Assembly: GCF_003226345.1 (NCBI RefSeq)
Contig: NZ_PDOF01000001.1
Coordinates: forward strand, 1,922,001-1,986,000
Reading direction: 5' to 3'
DNA from: Alteribacter lacisalsi
GTDB taxonomy: Bacteria > Bacillota > Bacilli > Bacillales > Salisediminibacteriaceae
Length of the DNA stretch: 64,000 bases
The translations under genes and the position numbers were made by a program. Of the stretch, positions 46,882 through 55,368 are shown one piece after another. Below the pieces are notes generated by a model. That model did not search any database, was not told the DNA's origin, and worked only from the letters and a program-made list of their open reading frames with translations. Every line of letters begins with the position of its first letter. The stretch's first letter is position 1.

Positions 46882-47472
46882 ATGGATACTCAAGTGACAC
46901 AATCCATTAAACAGTCCATCATGTTCAGTCACAAAGTCGCCCAACTCAGCAAAGCGCTGTGGAAGTCGATTGAAAAGGACTGGCAGGCATGGATTAAGCC
47001 TTACAATTTAAACATTAACGAACACCACATTCTGCTCATTTCCTATCAGCTTGAAGGAGCATCAATCTCTGACATTGCCAAATTTGGAGTCATGCATGTA
47101 TCCACCGCATTTAACTTCTCCAAAAAGCTGGAAGAGCGCGGCCTCCTTACCTTTTCGAAACGGCAGAATGACAAACGAAACACCTATGTCTTCCTCACCA
47201 AGCAGGGAGAAGAATTGCTTCTTGAAACACTGGAAAATTACAAACCTGAAAATTACGGCGTTTACAGTGGATCACTGCCCATTAAGGAACTTTACGGGAA
47301 GTTTCCGGAATTTTCCGAAATCACAAGTATTGTCAAACACATTTACGGCCCGGATTTCATGACTATTTTTGAAAAATCACTCTCAAAGATTGAAAGTGAC
47401 TTCACCGAAGTTGACGGGAAGCTTGCTCCTGTAGAGAAGCGGGAATCAGAAGTTGACCTGCGTTCATCATGA
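46882..47472 (+). CDS. scoC: MarR-type transition-state regulator Hpr (ScoC)
   Basis: The 196-residue Hpr represses extracellular protease, oligopeptide-uptake and sporulation genes in the transition state in B. subtilis. A winged helix lies at residues about 45-110 ([20 protein letters not shown] and [13 protein letters not shown]). The C-terminal oligomerisation segment includes [16 protein letters not shown] precedes the ATG. The neighbours serC, a DUF3267 gene and prsA match B. subtilis. Confidence 0.95.
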   Translation: MDTQVTQSIKQSIMFSHKVAQLSKALWKSIEKDWQAWIKPYNLNINEHHILLISYQLEGASISDIAKFGVMHVSTAFNFSKKLEERGLLTFSKRQNDKRNTYVFLTKQGEELLLETLENYKPENYGVYSGSLPIKELYGKFPEFSEITSIVKHIYGPDFMTIFEKSLSKIESDFTEVDGKLAPVEKRESEVDLRSS

Positions 47473-47503
47473 CATAATGTCCTTTTGTCATACTTAATCA
47501 CCC

Positions 47504-47539
47504 GACTGCACATAACAACTGTTCTGTGCAGTCTTTTTT
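47504..47539 (+). terminator. Terminator after hpr
   Basis: GACTGCACA and TGTGCAGTC form a 9-bp stem with a 12-base loop, followed by TTTTTT. Confidence 0.93.
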
Positions 47540-47702
47540 GTGCTTTTTTTCTGAATTCAAACCCGTAAAATGACACCATCCGACATCGTGTGACACCCAT
47601 AAGAAAAAGAAGAAATTTATTCATGTTTTTTTTGAAAAAACCCTTGTTTTTTTAGCGTTCAGGGCGTAAATTACAATAGTAACATCACGAGGAGGTGAGC
47701 AG

Positions 47703-48263
47703 ATGAACTGCTGGAAAACAGTCTCCATCACCCAGGACATCGGAAAGTTCCGCCTGTGGATTCTGTCAGGAATGTTGATGGTTTCTTACTTTTTAGTTTA
47801 CTTTCTGCTGTTCAGCACATTTGGAACAGGAGCAGCATTAATTGATTACGGGGCAGGTGTCCTTTTGATCTGCATGCTGGCTGTTTTTCCAATCCACATG
47901 CTGATGCACTGCATCCCTGTCTGGATGCTTGGAAGAAAAGCAACAATGGGTGTCAGGATGAAGCAGTGGCCATTTCTCTATCTTACTGTGAAACAGCCTC
48001 TGCCGAAGCATATTTCGCTTCTGGCCATCTGCTCACCGGCGATCTTTATTACTGGTACGGCCATAGCCGTAACCTTTATCTTTCCCCATTTGCTCCACTA
48101 TGCAGCTCTCATGTCCGCTTTGAACATCGGCATGTGCGTACACGATTTTCTGTACGTAAACCACATTCGCCGGGCACCGCGGCATGCATTCGTTGAAGAA
48201 TATGATGACGGGTTTCACATTCTCTGTGAAAATCCCGCACTCACAAATAAGAAAGCCTCGTAA
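47703..48263 (+). CDS. DUF3267 membrane protein
   Basis: This 186-residue protein has four hydrophobic segments. The HMLMHC stretch after the second segment and the C-terminal VEEYDDGFHIL match DUF3267 proteins. These have been considered putative membrane metalloprotease relatives, but activity is not shown. GAGGAGG lies just upstream of the ATG. It sits between hpr and a YpmS-like gene in convergent arrangement. Confidence 0.8.
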   Translation: MNCWKTVSITQDIGKFRLWILSGMLMVSYFLVYFLLFSTFGTGAALIDYGAGVLLICMLAVFPIHMLMHCIPVWMLGRKATMGVRMKQWPFLYLTVKQPLPKHISLLAICSPAIFITGTAIAVTFIFPHLLHYAALMSALNIGMCVHDFLYVNHIRRAPRHAFVEEYDDGFHILCENPALTNKKAS

Positions 48264-48280
48264 CGCTGGTTACGAGGCTT
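48253..48280. terminator. Bidirectional terminator between DUF3267 and YpmS-like genes
   Basis: AAGCCTCGTAAC and GTTACGAGGCTT form a 12-bp perfect stem with a 4-base loop. It overlaps the ends of both convergent genes, with CATTCTTTT on the plus side and TCTTATT on the minus side. Confidence 0.85.
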
Positions 48281-48884
48281 CATTCTTTTCACGCTCTGTT
48301 ATAAAAATAGTAAAGCGGATCCTGTTTTCCCCAAGGTTAACTTCCTCTGCCTCCGCGAGCACACCATCAGCAATGCCTTCATGCAAATGGAGATAAAAGT
48401 AAGATTCAGCCGGATTAATCTTTACCCATTCGGGCAGATCGGCCATTGAATCGATTAAGCCAAATACTTGAGTGGATGGAAGCGAGATACCGCCAATGTT
48501 AAACGAGTCTTCATGAAGAACGATATTGCCCTCTTCCGTCACTTCAGGCTCTAGATTAAGTTCAATTGGCACCTGCTGACCGAAAATACGGAACGATGCA
48601 TCAAAATGGACAAACTGTTCCCCTATATACAGGTCGTAGTCACGGTCCGGGTCCTCCTCATCGAGTTCCTGCTGAATCAGCTGATTGAGACTGTCCCTGG
48701 AGGCCTCTACAGTAAAGGAAGGGTATGTTCCTTCCCAGTCTCCACGCTCGACTGTCTCCCACTCCTCATAACCGCCAGTCGCAAACAGACGGTAAAACAA
48801 AAACATGATTATAAGCCCGAATAATGTTACAATAAAGAATAACGAAAAGAAGGCCGCTTTCCATTTGTTTCTGATCTTAAACAT
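48270..48884 (-). CDS. YpmS family (DUF2140) membrane-anchored protein
   Basis: This 204-residue protein has an N-terminal membrane helix (residues about 12-33) and an extracytoplasmic domain with DSLNQLIQQEL, HFDASFRIFGQQVPIELNLEP and LPEWVKINP, as in YpmS. Function is unknown. ATG at 48884 is chosen because GGAG lies 11 bases upstream; the frame is open to 48953. It ends in a shared terminator. Confidence 0.85.
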   Translation of the reverse strand: MFKIRNKWKAAFFSLFFIVTLFGLIIMFLFYRLFATGGYEEWETVERGDWEGTYPSFTVEASRDSLNQLIQQELDEEDPDRDYDLYIGEQFVHFDASFRIFGQQVPIELNLEPEVTEEGNIVLHEDSFNIGGISLPSTQVFGLIDSMADLPEWVKINPAESYFYLHLHEGIADGVLAEAEEVNLGENRIRFTIFITEREKNEAS

Positions 48885-49058
48885 GGTTGTCTCAGCTCCT
48901 CTCCGCATTAATGGAATGACGTAAAACGGAGATTCCTCACCGCCTTCTTTCATAGTTTAGCAAAGTCACTCCTTAAATGGGAAATGCTATGATTTCACTT
49001 TGTTTTTTGTTAAACTCAATGTCATACACGAACGAGTCAAAATGATGGAGGTTACCGG

Positions 49059-49238
49059 ATGATTATCCCATTCGTTTTATTTGCAGCTTTTTATTTGTTT
49101 GCAATAAATTCTATGACTAATACATTATGTATTCAAAAAGAGATCTCAGAAGAAAAGCAGCCAAAAGTTTTCCGGACGATCAACGTGCTGATTATGATCC
49201 TCCTCACTTCCTCATACGTGCGGATATTCTTCACCTGA
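49059..49238 (+). CDS. Small two-helix membrane protein, 59 residues
   Basis: The short gene starts ATG ATT ATC CCA and ends TGA at 49236-49238. GGAGG lies 7 bases upstream of the ATG, and a clear terminator follows the stop by 22 bases. The product has two hydrophobic segments (residues about 2-17 and 41-58) joined by a charged loop (QKEISEEKQPKV). I do not recognise the family. The strong ribosome site, isolation and terminator argue for a real gene. Confidence 0.7.
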   Translation: MIIPFVLFAAFYLFAINSMTNTLCIQKEISEEKQPKVFRTINVLIMILLTSSYVRIFFT

Positions 49239-49260
49239 TGACTCATACCAAAGAAAAACA

Positions 49261-49307
49261 GGGGTGTCCATTATATTGGCTGTAAGCCGATGATGGGCAC
49301 CCCTTTT
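49261..49307 (+). terminator. Terminator after the 59-residue protein gene
   Basis: GGGGTGTCCAT pairs with ATGGGCACCCC, with GGCT/AGCC in the loop, followed by TTTTGC. Confidence 0.85.
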
Positions 49308-49332
49308 GCTTATACTCCACCAGTTCTAAAGT

Positions 49333-49425
49333 TTAGTACCAGCAGGCGCATCCAATAATAACAAGCAGTACGAACAAAACTATGAGTAACGCGAACCCTT
49401 GACCGTATCCGTCTTTATGCGACAC
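49333..49425 (-). CDS. YjcZ-family sporulation micropeptide, copy 1 (30 residues)
   Basis: This is a single-helix peptide with GYGQGFALLIVLFVLLVIIG near the middle, ending GCACWY. It matches the YjcZ family of very short sporulation proteins, seen in spore-forming Bacillaceae and of unknown function. The start is GTG at 49425 with AAGGAGG 8 bases upstream. The frame continues open upstream to 49662 but without family similarity. A second copy lies at 54747. Confidence 0.85.
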   Translation of the reverse strand: MSHKDGYGQGFALLIVLFVLLVIIGCACWY

Positions 49426-49742
49426 AAGCGTCTCCTCCTTTTGATCATTCCATACATAATATTGGGGTGCCTGCTGTTTGTGTGGACGTTTGTCACGGTT
49501 ATAAATATTTTCCCCTTTCTTTCCTGTCAGAGGTACAGGCAGTCCCTTCGGCAGGCCTGTACTGGAAGGCCTGAGTATACAGGCAGTTATACCTGTACAT
49601 TGCCATTCCCAGCTGCCCTCTAGTGCCAGCTGACCACTCTCTTTCATACTCCATGCAGTCATTTCAATACCCCCTCTGTTGTGCTATAGTTAAAAGGAAA
49701 ATCACCTGTGAAAAGAAACAGCATAAGGGAGTTGGACAGAAA
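49426..49742. other. Intergenic region between yjcZ copy 1 and prsA with two hairpins
   Basis: GTACAGGC (49533-49540) pairs with GCCTGTAC (49555-49562), and TACAGG (49578-49583) pairs with CCTGTA (49592-49597). The four arms share the GTACAGG core. The region should hold the divergent promoters of yjcZ and prsA. A -10-like TATAGT lies at 49685-49690. No gene is supported. Confidence 0.5.
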
Positions 49743-50705
49743 GTGAAAAAGAAGTGGGTCCTGTTTGCATCAGCCTTAGTCGTAGTACTTGGAGCATGCT
49801 CCAACGGCGATGCAGCAGAAGAGGAGAACACAGAAAACATGGATAACGGGGACACAGAAACAGAAGCACAGAATGAGGAAGAAGATGTTACTGAAATTGG
49901 TGAGTCCGAAGGCGATGAAACAGTTATTGTAGAGACGAGTGCGGGCAATATTACAGAGGAAGAGTTTGTGGACAGACTTGTTGATCTTTACGGTGAAGCA
50001 GTTCTTCGAGACATGATTGAAGACAAGATTATGGAAAACCAGGCAGAAGAACTCGGTGTAACTGAAGAGGATATTCAGGAAGAGATTGAAGACCTCCGTG
50101 AAACCCTTGGAGCTGAAAGCGATGAGCAGTTTCTTCAGGCTCTCCAGATGCAGGGGATTGGCAATGAGGAAGACCTCCGTTCACTCGTGCAGCATCATCT
50201 TGTCCTGCAGCGCCTGACAGGTGATGAAGGAGACATTGATGATGCAGAGGTGCGGGCCGAATATGATCGCGGGGAGGAAGTGGAAGCACGCCACATTCTC
50301 GTAGATGATGAGGAGACCGCAGAAGAGGTTTACGAACGCCTGATGGATGGAGAGGACTTTTCTGAGCTTGCCGGTGAGTACTCCACTGATCCAGGTTCCC
50401 GTGAAGATGGCGGCAGCCTCGGGTTTTTCCGCCGTGGAACAATGGTACCACCATTTGATGCAGCAGCCTTCTCTCTTGATGAAGGGGAAATCAGCGAACC
50501 TGTGAGATCCGATTTCGGCTACCATATCATTGAAGTAACGGACCGCAATCCGTTTGAAGACTCCTTTGAAGAAGTTGAGGACCAGCTTCGCAACACGATC
50601 TTCCAGCGAAAAATGGCAAACATGAGCAAGCGCCAGCAGGAGCTTTATGATGAAGTAAATGTCGAGATTATCGACGAACGTTTTGAAGATCTTCTGGATG
50701 ATTAA
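49743..50705 (+). CDS. prsA: Foldase lipoprotein PrsA (parvulin-type peptidyl-prolyl isomerase)
   Basis: The 320-residue PrsA assists folding of exported proteins on the outer face of the membrane. The signal peptide ends in the lipobox LGAC (Cys near residue 19). A very acidic linker (about 20-65) follows, then the SurA-like N domain and the parvulin domain ([20 protein letters not shown] to [11 protein letters not shown], about 178-267). The start is GTG with GGGAG 11 bases upstream. Overall acidity suggests a saline or alkaline outside, which is inference. hpr-prsA order is conserved. Confidence 0.95.
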   Translation: MKKKWVLFASALVVVLGACSNGDAAEEENTENMDNGDTETEAQNEEEDVTEIGESEGDETVIVETSAGNITEEEFVDRLVDLYGEAVLRDMIEDKIMENQAEELGVTEEDIQEEIEDLRETLGAESDEQFLQALQMQGIGNEEDLRSLVQHHLVLQRLTGDEGDIDDAEVRAEYDRGEEVEARHILVDDEETAEEVYERLMDGEDFSELAGEYSTDPGSREDGGSLGFFRRGTMVPPFDAAAFSLDEGEISEPVRSDFGYHIIEVTDRNPFEDSFEEVEDQLRNTIFQRKMANMSKRQQELYDEVNVEIIDERFEDLLDD

Positions 50706-50712
50706 CCAGCTG

Positions 50713-50745
50713 AAAAGCCTCCACGCATTCTGCGTGGAGGCTTTT
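50713..50745. terminator. Bidirectional terminator between prsA and the PTS gene
   Basis: AAAAGCCTCCACGCA and TGCGTGGAGGCTTTT form a perfect 15-bp stem with a 3-base loop, with T-rich ends on both strands. Confidence 0.95.
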
Positions 50746-50752
50746 GATTTTC

Positions 50753-52339
50753 CTATGCACTTTTATCAAGTATATCGTTAATTTCGTTCTTGTATAAATC
50801 CGACTTGCCGCCGAACACAGCCTGAATGTTTTTGTTGTATTTCATCACACCTGCTGCACCAAGCGCCTTCAGTTCGGCCTCATCAATTTCACCCGGATCA
50901 ACAACGGTTACACGCAGCCTTGTAAAGCAGGCATCTACATGTTCGATGTTCTCCTTTCCGCCAAGGGCATTAAGAATCAGACGTGCTTTATCACGGTAGT
51001 CATCTTTCTTTTTCCCGCCTTCAGCTGCAGGTTCCTCCCCATTTCCGCCTGCCTCTTCTTTTTTCTTTTCATTGTAATCTTTACGTGTATACAGCTTTGC
51101 TTCCTGTCCCGCACGTCCAGGTGTTGCAAGGTTCCATTTCCTGATCGCAAAGGAGAACACATAGTAGTAAAGCACAAAGAACACAGCCCCCATGACGATG
51201 TTCATCCACCAGTTCGGTGTCCCTGGCAGCGCATTTACAAGGACAAAGTCAATCAGACCTGATCCTCCGGCCCACCCAAGATGAACGTTCAGCATATAGG
51301 CAATCGCAAAGCTGAAACCGGTAATTATGGCATGGAGCACGAACAGCAACGGAGCGACAAACAGAAACGTAAACTCAATCGGTTCGGTAATACCCGTGAG
51401 AAACGCTGTACCGGCTGCAGCAATGAGCATCCCCTTTACAACAGGGCGGTTGTTTTTATCCGCCTGGCGGTACATGGCAAGAGCTGCACCGAGGAGACCG
51501 AACATCACAATTGGAAATTTACCTGCCATAAAGCGCCCGGCTGTCACTTCCTCTCCAGCAGCAATTTGAGCAAGGAAAATATACTGGTCACCGGAAACGA
51601 AGCTCCCGGCTACCTGGGCTGTCCCTCCGAGTTGAGTCCATAAAAATGGCGCATACCAGATATGGTGAAGACCTGTTGGAATCAATACGCGCTCTAAAAA
51701 ACCGTATAAACCTACATAAGCAGGATTCGTGGCATCAGATGCAATGACGTTAGCAGCAGCGTTAATCGCCGTCTGAATCGGCGGCCACACGAGCATTACC
51801 GCAAAAGCAAGGAGAATTGACATGAATACCATGACAATTCCGACAGAACGATCCCCTGCAAAAAAGCCAAGTACTTCAGGAGGCTGAAACCTCTTAAATT
51901 TATTATAAACCCATACGGCAAGCAGTCCGACGACAATGCCGCCGAGTACGCCGGTTTCAAGCGAGGCAATACCGAGTGTCATCCCGTACTCCCCGGCTTC
52001 TTCCGCCATTTCTGGCGTGATGTTCAAGGCAAGCGATATAGTGGTGTTCATAATGATATAACCGAGTAATGCAGCAAGGGCTGCGATCCCCGAACCGCCT
52101 GTGAGACCGATCGCTACCCCTACGGCAAAGATGATCGGCAGATTTTCAAAGATACTCAGACCAATGCTTGTCATTCCGGTGCTCACGGCCTGCATTGAAT
52201 CCGCTTGCAAAAACGTTAAGTAATCAGCGAGTGGACCGTTCATGGCCGCTCCTATCCCCAGCAGGATCCCTGCAGCCGGCAGGAGTGCCACCGGCACCAT
52301 GAGAGACTTTCCGAATTTTTGCAGGCTTGCAAAATTCAT
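50753..52339 (-). CDS. malP: PTS maltose/alpha-glucoside-type EIICB component
   Basis: This 528-residue sugar permease has an N-terminal EIIC domain of about 10 helices (PVALLPAAGILLGIG at the start, GITEPIEFTFLF near residue 310). A C-terminal EIIB domain carries the phosphorylated Cys in HVDACFTRLRV near 475. The linker is Glu/Gly/Lys-rich. No EIIA is encoded here, so a general EIIA (such as that of the glucose PTS) would be needed. The adjacent GH4 6-phospho-glucosidase makes maltose or another alpha-glucoside the likely substrate. GGAGG lies upstream of the ATG. A near-perfect GAACCAG/CTGGTTC hairpin sits between this gene and malA. Confidence 0.88.
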   Translation of the reverse strand: MNFASLQKFGKSLMVPVALLPAAGILLGIGAAMNGPLADYLTFLQADSMQAVSTGMTSIGLSIFENLPIIFAVGVAIGLTGGSGIAALAALLGYIIMNTTISLALNITPEMAEEAGEYGMTLGIASLETGVLGGIVVGLLAVWVYNKFKRFQPPEVLGFFAGDRSVGIVMVFMSILLAFAVMLVWPPIQTAINAAANVIASDATNPAYVGLYGFLERVLIPTGLHHIWYAPFLWTQLGGTAQVAGSFVSGDQYIFLAQIAAGEEVTAGRFMAGKFPIVMFGLLGAALAMYRQADKNNRPVVKGMLIAAAGTAFLTGITEPIEFTFLFVAPLLFVLHAIITGFSFAIAYMLNVHLGWAGGSGLIDFVLVNALPGTPNWWMNIVMGAVFFVLYYYVFSFAIRKWNLATPGRAGQEAKLYTRKDYNEKKKEEAGGNGEEPAAEGGKKKDDYRDKARLILNALGGKENIEHVDACFTRLRVTVVDPGEIDEAELKALGAAGVMKYNKNIQAVFGGKSDLYKNEINDILDKSA

Positions 52340-52439
52340 CTTCCTTCCTCCTCCGTACGTATCTGTAAAAGATGAACCAGAACCAGCTGTGACTGATCCT
52401 GGTTCCCGTATTCAGCAATCCGGGTTAACATCAGAAATG

Positions 52440-53771
52440 TTATTTTGACGAAAGCTCCGGCCAGTAGTCCTTGTTTTCTTCAATCAGATCATCGAGAATT
52501 TTTCGCGCACGGGGTGCGTCCACCACTGTACGGTTAAGCGTGAGTGCCTGAAGCAGTTTTTTATAATCTTTTTCGTACCACGCATCCACTACGAGCTTTT
52601 CAAATGCCAGCTGTCCTTCAATCAGACCTTTTTCAAAGGTTGGAATTTCCCCTACCGCAAAAGGTTTAGGGCCTCCTGACGTAAGAGCAGCCGGCACTTC
52701 CACCATTGCATCGTCCTGAAGATTTGAGATGATGCCATTGTTTTCTACAATCACAATAAACGTATCCCCTGTGTTATAGGCAAGTGACGCTGCAACCCTG
52801 ATCATGTAACATCCGTGAATATCCACTTCAAGTTCAGCGTTTTCAGAGGTGCCATCGGAAATCAGCTGATCACAGAGTTCGTGAACTCGTTTTTCCCGTC
52901 CGTTGATCACCTGACGTGCACGGGTGTTTTTCACGTCCTCTTTTTCGACCATCTGTGAAGGATACAGGTAATACTGCAGATACGTGTTCGGCAGGTAGTC
53001 AGGGAAATCAGTAAGCATCGTTTCAACCTGCTTAAATGTTTTAATCCATGAAGGATCATTCACGATTTCAGCATCTTCAGGCAGGAATCCGTCATCTTTT
53101 ATTGCTCGTTTAATGTCATCAGTAAGACGGTTGCCTTCTTTATCGTAAATATCAGTGAACCATCCGAAATGATTCAGACCGAAATACTCCGGAACAAGAT
53201 CCCATATTTCCTTTCCGAGAATCTTGGCGTAACTCACCATGATGGCGGCCGGCATGTCACATATATTCAGGATTTTTTCATCGTCCGGAAATTCTCTTCT
53301 TAAAGCTTCAGCTACAATTGCTGCGGGATTCGTATAGTTGAGAATCCACGCATCCGGTGCATACTTACGAACATCATTGACCACGTCGATCATGTCCCCG
53401 ATTGAACGCAGGCCGTACGCCATACCACCAGGTCCGCACGTTTCCTGACCGACAGCTCCGTGGCGGAGGGAAATCTGCTCGTCCTTTTCACGCATAGCCA
53501 GTCCACCTGTACGAATCTGCACGAAAGCAAAGTCTGCGCCTGTAAACGCTTCTTTTTTATCTGTTGTATAGGTAAATGATTCGAGTTCAGGATATTTATC
53601 TTTCAGAATTACCTCTGTTGCTTTTGCGACTTTTTCCTGCCGCTCGGCATTTGTGTCGTAAAATGTGATTGTCCTGAGCGGGAAATGCTTTTTCTCCTCA
53701 ATCAGGCTCATAATCATCCCGATCGTATACGTGCTTCCGCTGCCCACAACAACCAGATTTTGTTTTTTCAT
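52440..53771 (-). CDS. malA: 6-phospho-alpha-glucosidase, glycoside hydrolase family 4
   Basis: This is a 443-residue NAD- and Mn-dependent hydrolase of phosphorylated disaccharides. The NAD fold VVVGSGSTYTIGM is at the N-terminus. The metal-binding Cys of NICDMPAAI (near 170) and the His of GLNHFGWF (near 200) are present. ATG at 53771 is preceded by GGAGGGG at 6 bases; the TTG at 53786 would lie inside that site. It is upstream of the EIICB gene and divergent from the GntR regulator, and length agrees with B. subtilis MalA (442). Confidence 0.93.
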   Translation of the reverse strand: MKKQNLVVVGSGSTYTIGMIMSLIEEKKHFPLRTITFYDTNAERQEKVAKATEVILKDKYPELESFTYTTDKKEAFTGADFAFVQIRTGGLAMREKDEQISLRHGAVGQETCGPGGMAYGLRSIGDMIDVVNDVRKYAPDAWILNYTNPAAIVAEALRREFPDDEKILNICDMPAAIMVSYAKILGKEIWDLVPEYFGLNHFGWFTDIYDKEGNRLTDDIKRAIKDDGFLPEDAEIVNDPSWIKTFKQVETMLTDFPDYLPNTYLQYYLYPSQMVEKEDVKNTRARQVINGREKRVHELCDQLISDGTSENAELEVDIHGCYMIRVAASLAYNTGDTFIVIVENNGIISNLQDDAMVEVPAALTSGGPKPFAVGEIPTFEKGLIEGQLAFEKLVVDAWYEKDYKKLLQALTLNRTVVDAPRARKILDDLIEENKDYWPELSSK

Positions 53772-53809
53772 GATGTACCCCTCCAAGGAAACTTTTATTT
53801 GTATTTAAA

Positions 53810-53834
53810 TTGTATTAATTTATTTATAATACAA
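53810..53834. promoter_or_regulatory. Candidate operator of the GntR/UTRA regulator
   Basis: TTGTATTA (53810-53817) and TAATACAA (53827-53834) form a perfect inverted repeat with a 9-base AT-rich centre, between divergent malA and the regulator gene. Further half-sites (TTTGTATTTAAA, ACAAATATAATACA) flank it. The TTGTA core resembles operators of TreR-type GntR regulators. Confidence 0.6.
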
Positions 53835-53850
53835 ATATAATACATTTTTA

Positions 53851-53864
53851 TGTAAGCGTCAACA
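53851..53864. promoter_or_regulatory. Catabolite-responsive element (cre) for CcpA
   Basis: TGTAAGCGTCAACA fits the cre consensus TGNAANCGNNNNCA at every defined base. It lies between malA and the GntR gene, where CcpA could repress the sugar genes when glucose is present. Confidence 0.7.
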
Positions 53865-53934
53865 AGATGTATTTGATTATTTCATTTTTGTACCGTATTC
53901 TTAAACTAGAAAAGCTTGAACAGGGAGGAAAATA

Positions 53935-54648
53935 ATGAGTACACCACTTTACAGGAAGATAGCAAATCAGATTAAGGAAAAAATCCATAAAAATATCTGG
54001 CCGCCGGAAGAAGCGATTCCGACTGAAGCCAGACTGAGTGAAATGTTTGAAGCCAGCCGGGTCACTGTCCGGCAGGCGATTTCCGTCCTTGTGCAGGAAG
54101 GCCTTCTCTACAAGATCCAGGGAAGCGGGACGTATGTAAAAGGGAACAAGGTTGAGCATAATATCTATTCACTGCGGAGTTTTACGGAGGAAATGCAGGC
54201 ACTCGATAAAACGATCGCAAACGAGATTATTGATTTCAGCCTCGTTGTTCCCTCCGGCCACATTCGGCAGATGCTCGATCTTAAAGATGGAGAAAAAACG
54301 TTTTATGTCAGAAGGCAGAGGATTGTAGACGGCACCCCATTTGTGCTTGAGGACACTTATCTCCCTGTACGCCTCTTTCCGGATCTCAGCTATGAAACGA
54401 TGCAGGGATCAAAATACGAGTATATTGAAGAAAAAAAGCAGCAGGCGATTAAGGAAAGCTTTCAGGAAGTCCTGCCAATACTGCCCGATCCGGACATTCA
54501 GTCCCTTCTCGATTTACCCGAGGCGATACCTATTCTAAAGGTGCAGTTGTATTCAAGACTGGCCGATGAAACGGTTTTTGAGTACAGCGAGCTGTATTTT
54601 AAGAGTGATGAGTACAAATTCACGATCGTTGCCAATCGGGAACGCTAA
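53935..54648 (+). CDS. GntR/HutC-type regulator with UTRA domain
   Basis: This 237-residue repressor has a winged helix (residues about 5-72; EARLSEMFEASRVTVRQAIS and GSGTYVKG) and a UTRA ligand-binding domain (about 90-230). It probably senses a phosphorylated sugar and controls the divergent malA-EIICB genes. In B. subtilis the maltose locus uses an RpiR-type activator (MalR) instead, so regulation differs here. GGGAGG precedes the ATG. Confidence 0.9.
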   Translation: MSTPLYRKIANQIKEKIHKNIWPPEEAIPTEARLSEMFEASRVTVRQAISVLVQEGLLYKIQGSGTYVKGNKVEHNIYSLRSFTEEMQALDKTIANEIIDFSLVVPSGHIRQMLDLKDGEKTFYVRRQRIVDGTPFVLEDTYLPVRLFPDLSYETMQGSKYEYIEEKKQQAIKESFQEVLPILPDPDIQSLLDLPEAIPILKVQLYSRLADETVFEYSELYFKSDEYKFTIVANRER

Positions 54649-54746
54649 ACCAATTCCACGATTGCCCAGTAGCCATCTGCCTGAGTCGTACATACCTTGT
54701 TAATGGGAATACCCAAAACACTTTTTCCGAGAAAGGATGACTCCAC

Positions 54747-54833
54747 ATGTCTGGTGGCTACAATAATGGCTTTACACTTCTTGTTGTTCTTTTCATTCTG
54801 CTTGTCATCGTAGGCTGCGCCTGCGCTTACTAA
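54747..54833 (+). CDS. YjcZ-family sporulation micropeptide, copy 2 (28 residues)
   Basis: It begins MSGGYNNGFTLLVVLFILLV and ends GCACAY, the classic YjcZ pattern of a short Gly/Tyr/Asn head and one hydrophobic helix. AAGGA lies 9 bases before the ATG and a strong terminator follows. It is related to copy 1 at 49333, sharing the GCAC-x-Y ending. Confidence 0.9.
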   Translation: MSGGYNNGFTLLVVLFILLVIVGCACAY

Positions 54834-54845
54834 GGATCGGTAAAG

Positions 54846-54883
54846 CAAAACCGGAGCTGAGGGGGCTCCGGTTTTGTTTTTTT
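54846..54883 (+). terminator. Terminator after yjcZ copy 2
   Basis: CAAAACCGGAGC and GCTCCGGTTTTG form a 12-bp stem, followed by TTTTTTT. Confidence 0.94.
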
Positions 54884-54960
54884 CCTGTATTAATTGATAA
54901 GTTGTTTATGTGCGGAGGACTGACTCTCCGCATTTTGGGGCACCCAAAAATGTCAGCCGC

Positions 54961-55233
54961 TCAGGACTGAGGATCTCTTTTTGCCCGCCGGTCTCTTACC
55001 TTTTTCATAATGACTTCGCCTTCCTGCTCAATCAGTGCCTGCTCTTTTTTACGGTCATCGGTGAAGGCCTGTACAGCTTTATAGGCACAGAGCAGAATTC
55101 CTGCATACAGGAAATAGATCCAGCCCGGAACCTCTAGAATAAACTGGCCTGCCGTTGTCATTGAAAAGAGCCGGATCGCAAACGCTGTAAAAATCACTCC
55201 CACGAGAATAGCGGCAATTTTTATCCGGTTCAA
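54961..55233 (-). CDS. yhaL: Sporulation protein YhaL family
   Basis: This protein of about 90 residues has two hydrophobic helices followed by a charged tail. The part PGWIYFLYAGILLCAYKAVQ to EQEGEVIMKKVRDRR matches YhaL of B. subtilis, which lies between prsA and yhaM, as here. The N-terminal helix is extra compared with the roughly 70-residue B. subtilis protein. TTG at 55233 is preferred because GAGAGG is 11 bases upstream; an ATG at 55254 has no ribosome site. The exact start is uncertain. Confidence 0.8.
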   Translation of the reverse strand: MNRIKIAAILVGVIFTAFAIRLFSMTTAGQFILEVPGWIYFLYAGILLCAYKAVQAFTDDRKKEQALIEQEGEVIMKKVRDRRAKRDPQS

Positions 55234-55368
55234 GACTCTATCATCCTCTCTCATAACTCATTTCTCTACTAGAATATGGTCTCTTTTAAAAAATATGATT
55301 GTTTACGGTTTCCAACTCAGGAAAATTGGGAATAGGCAACTAAGTCAACTATTATCGGAGGGTATTTC

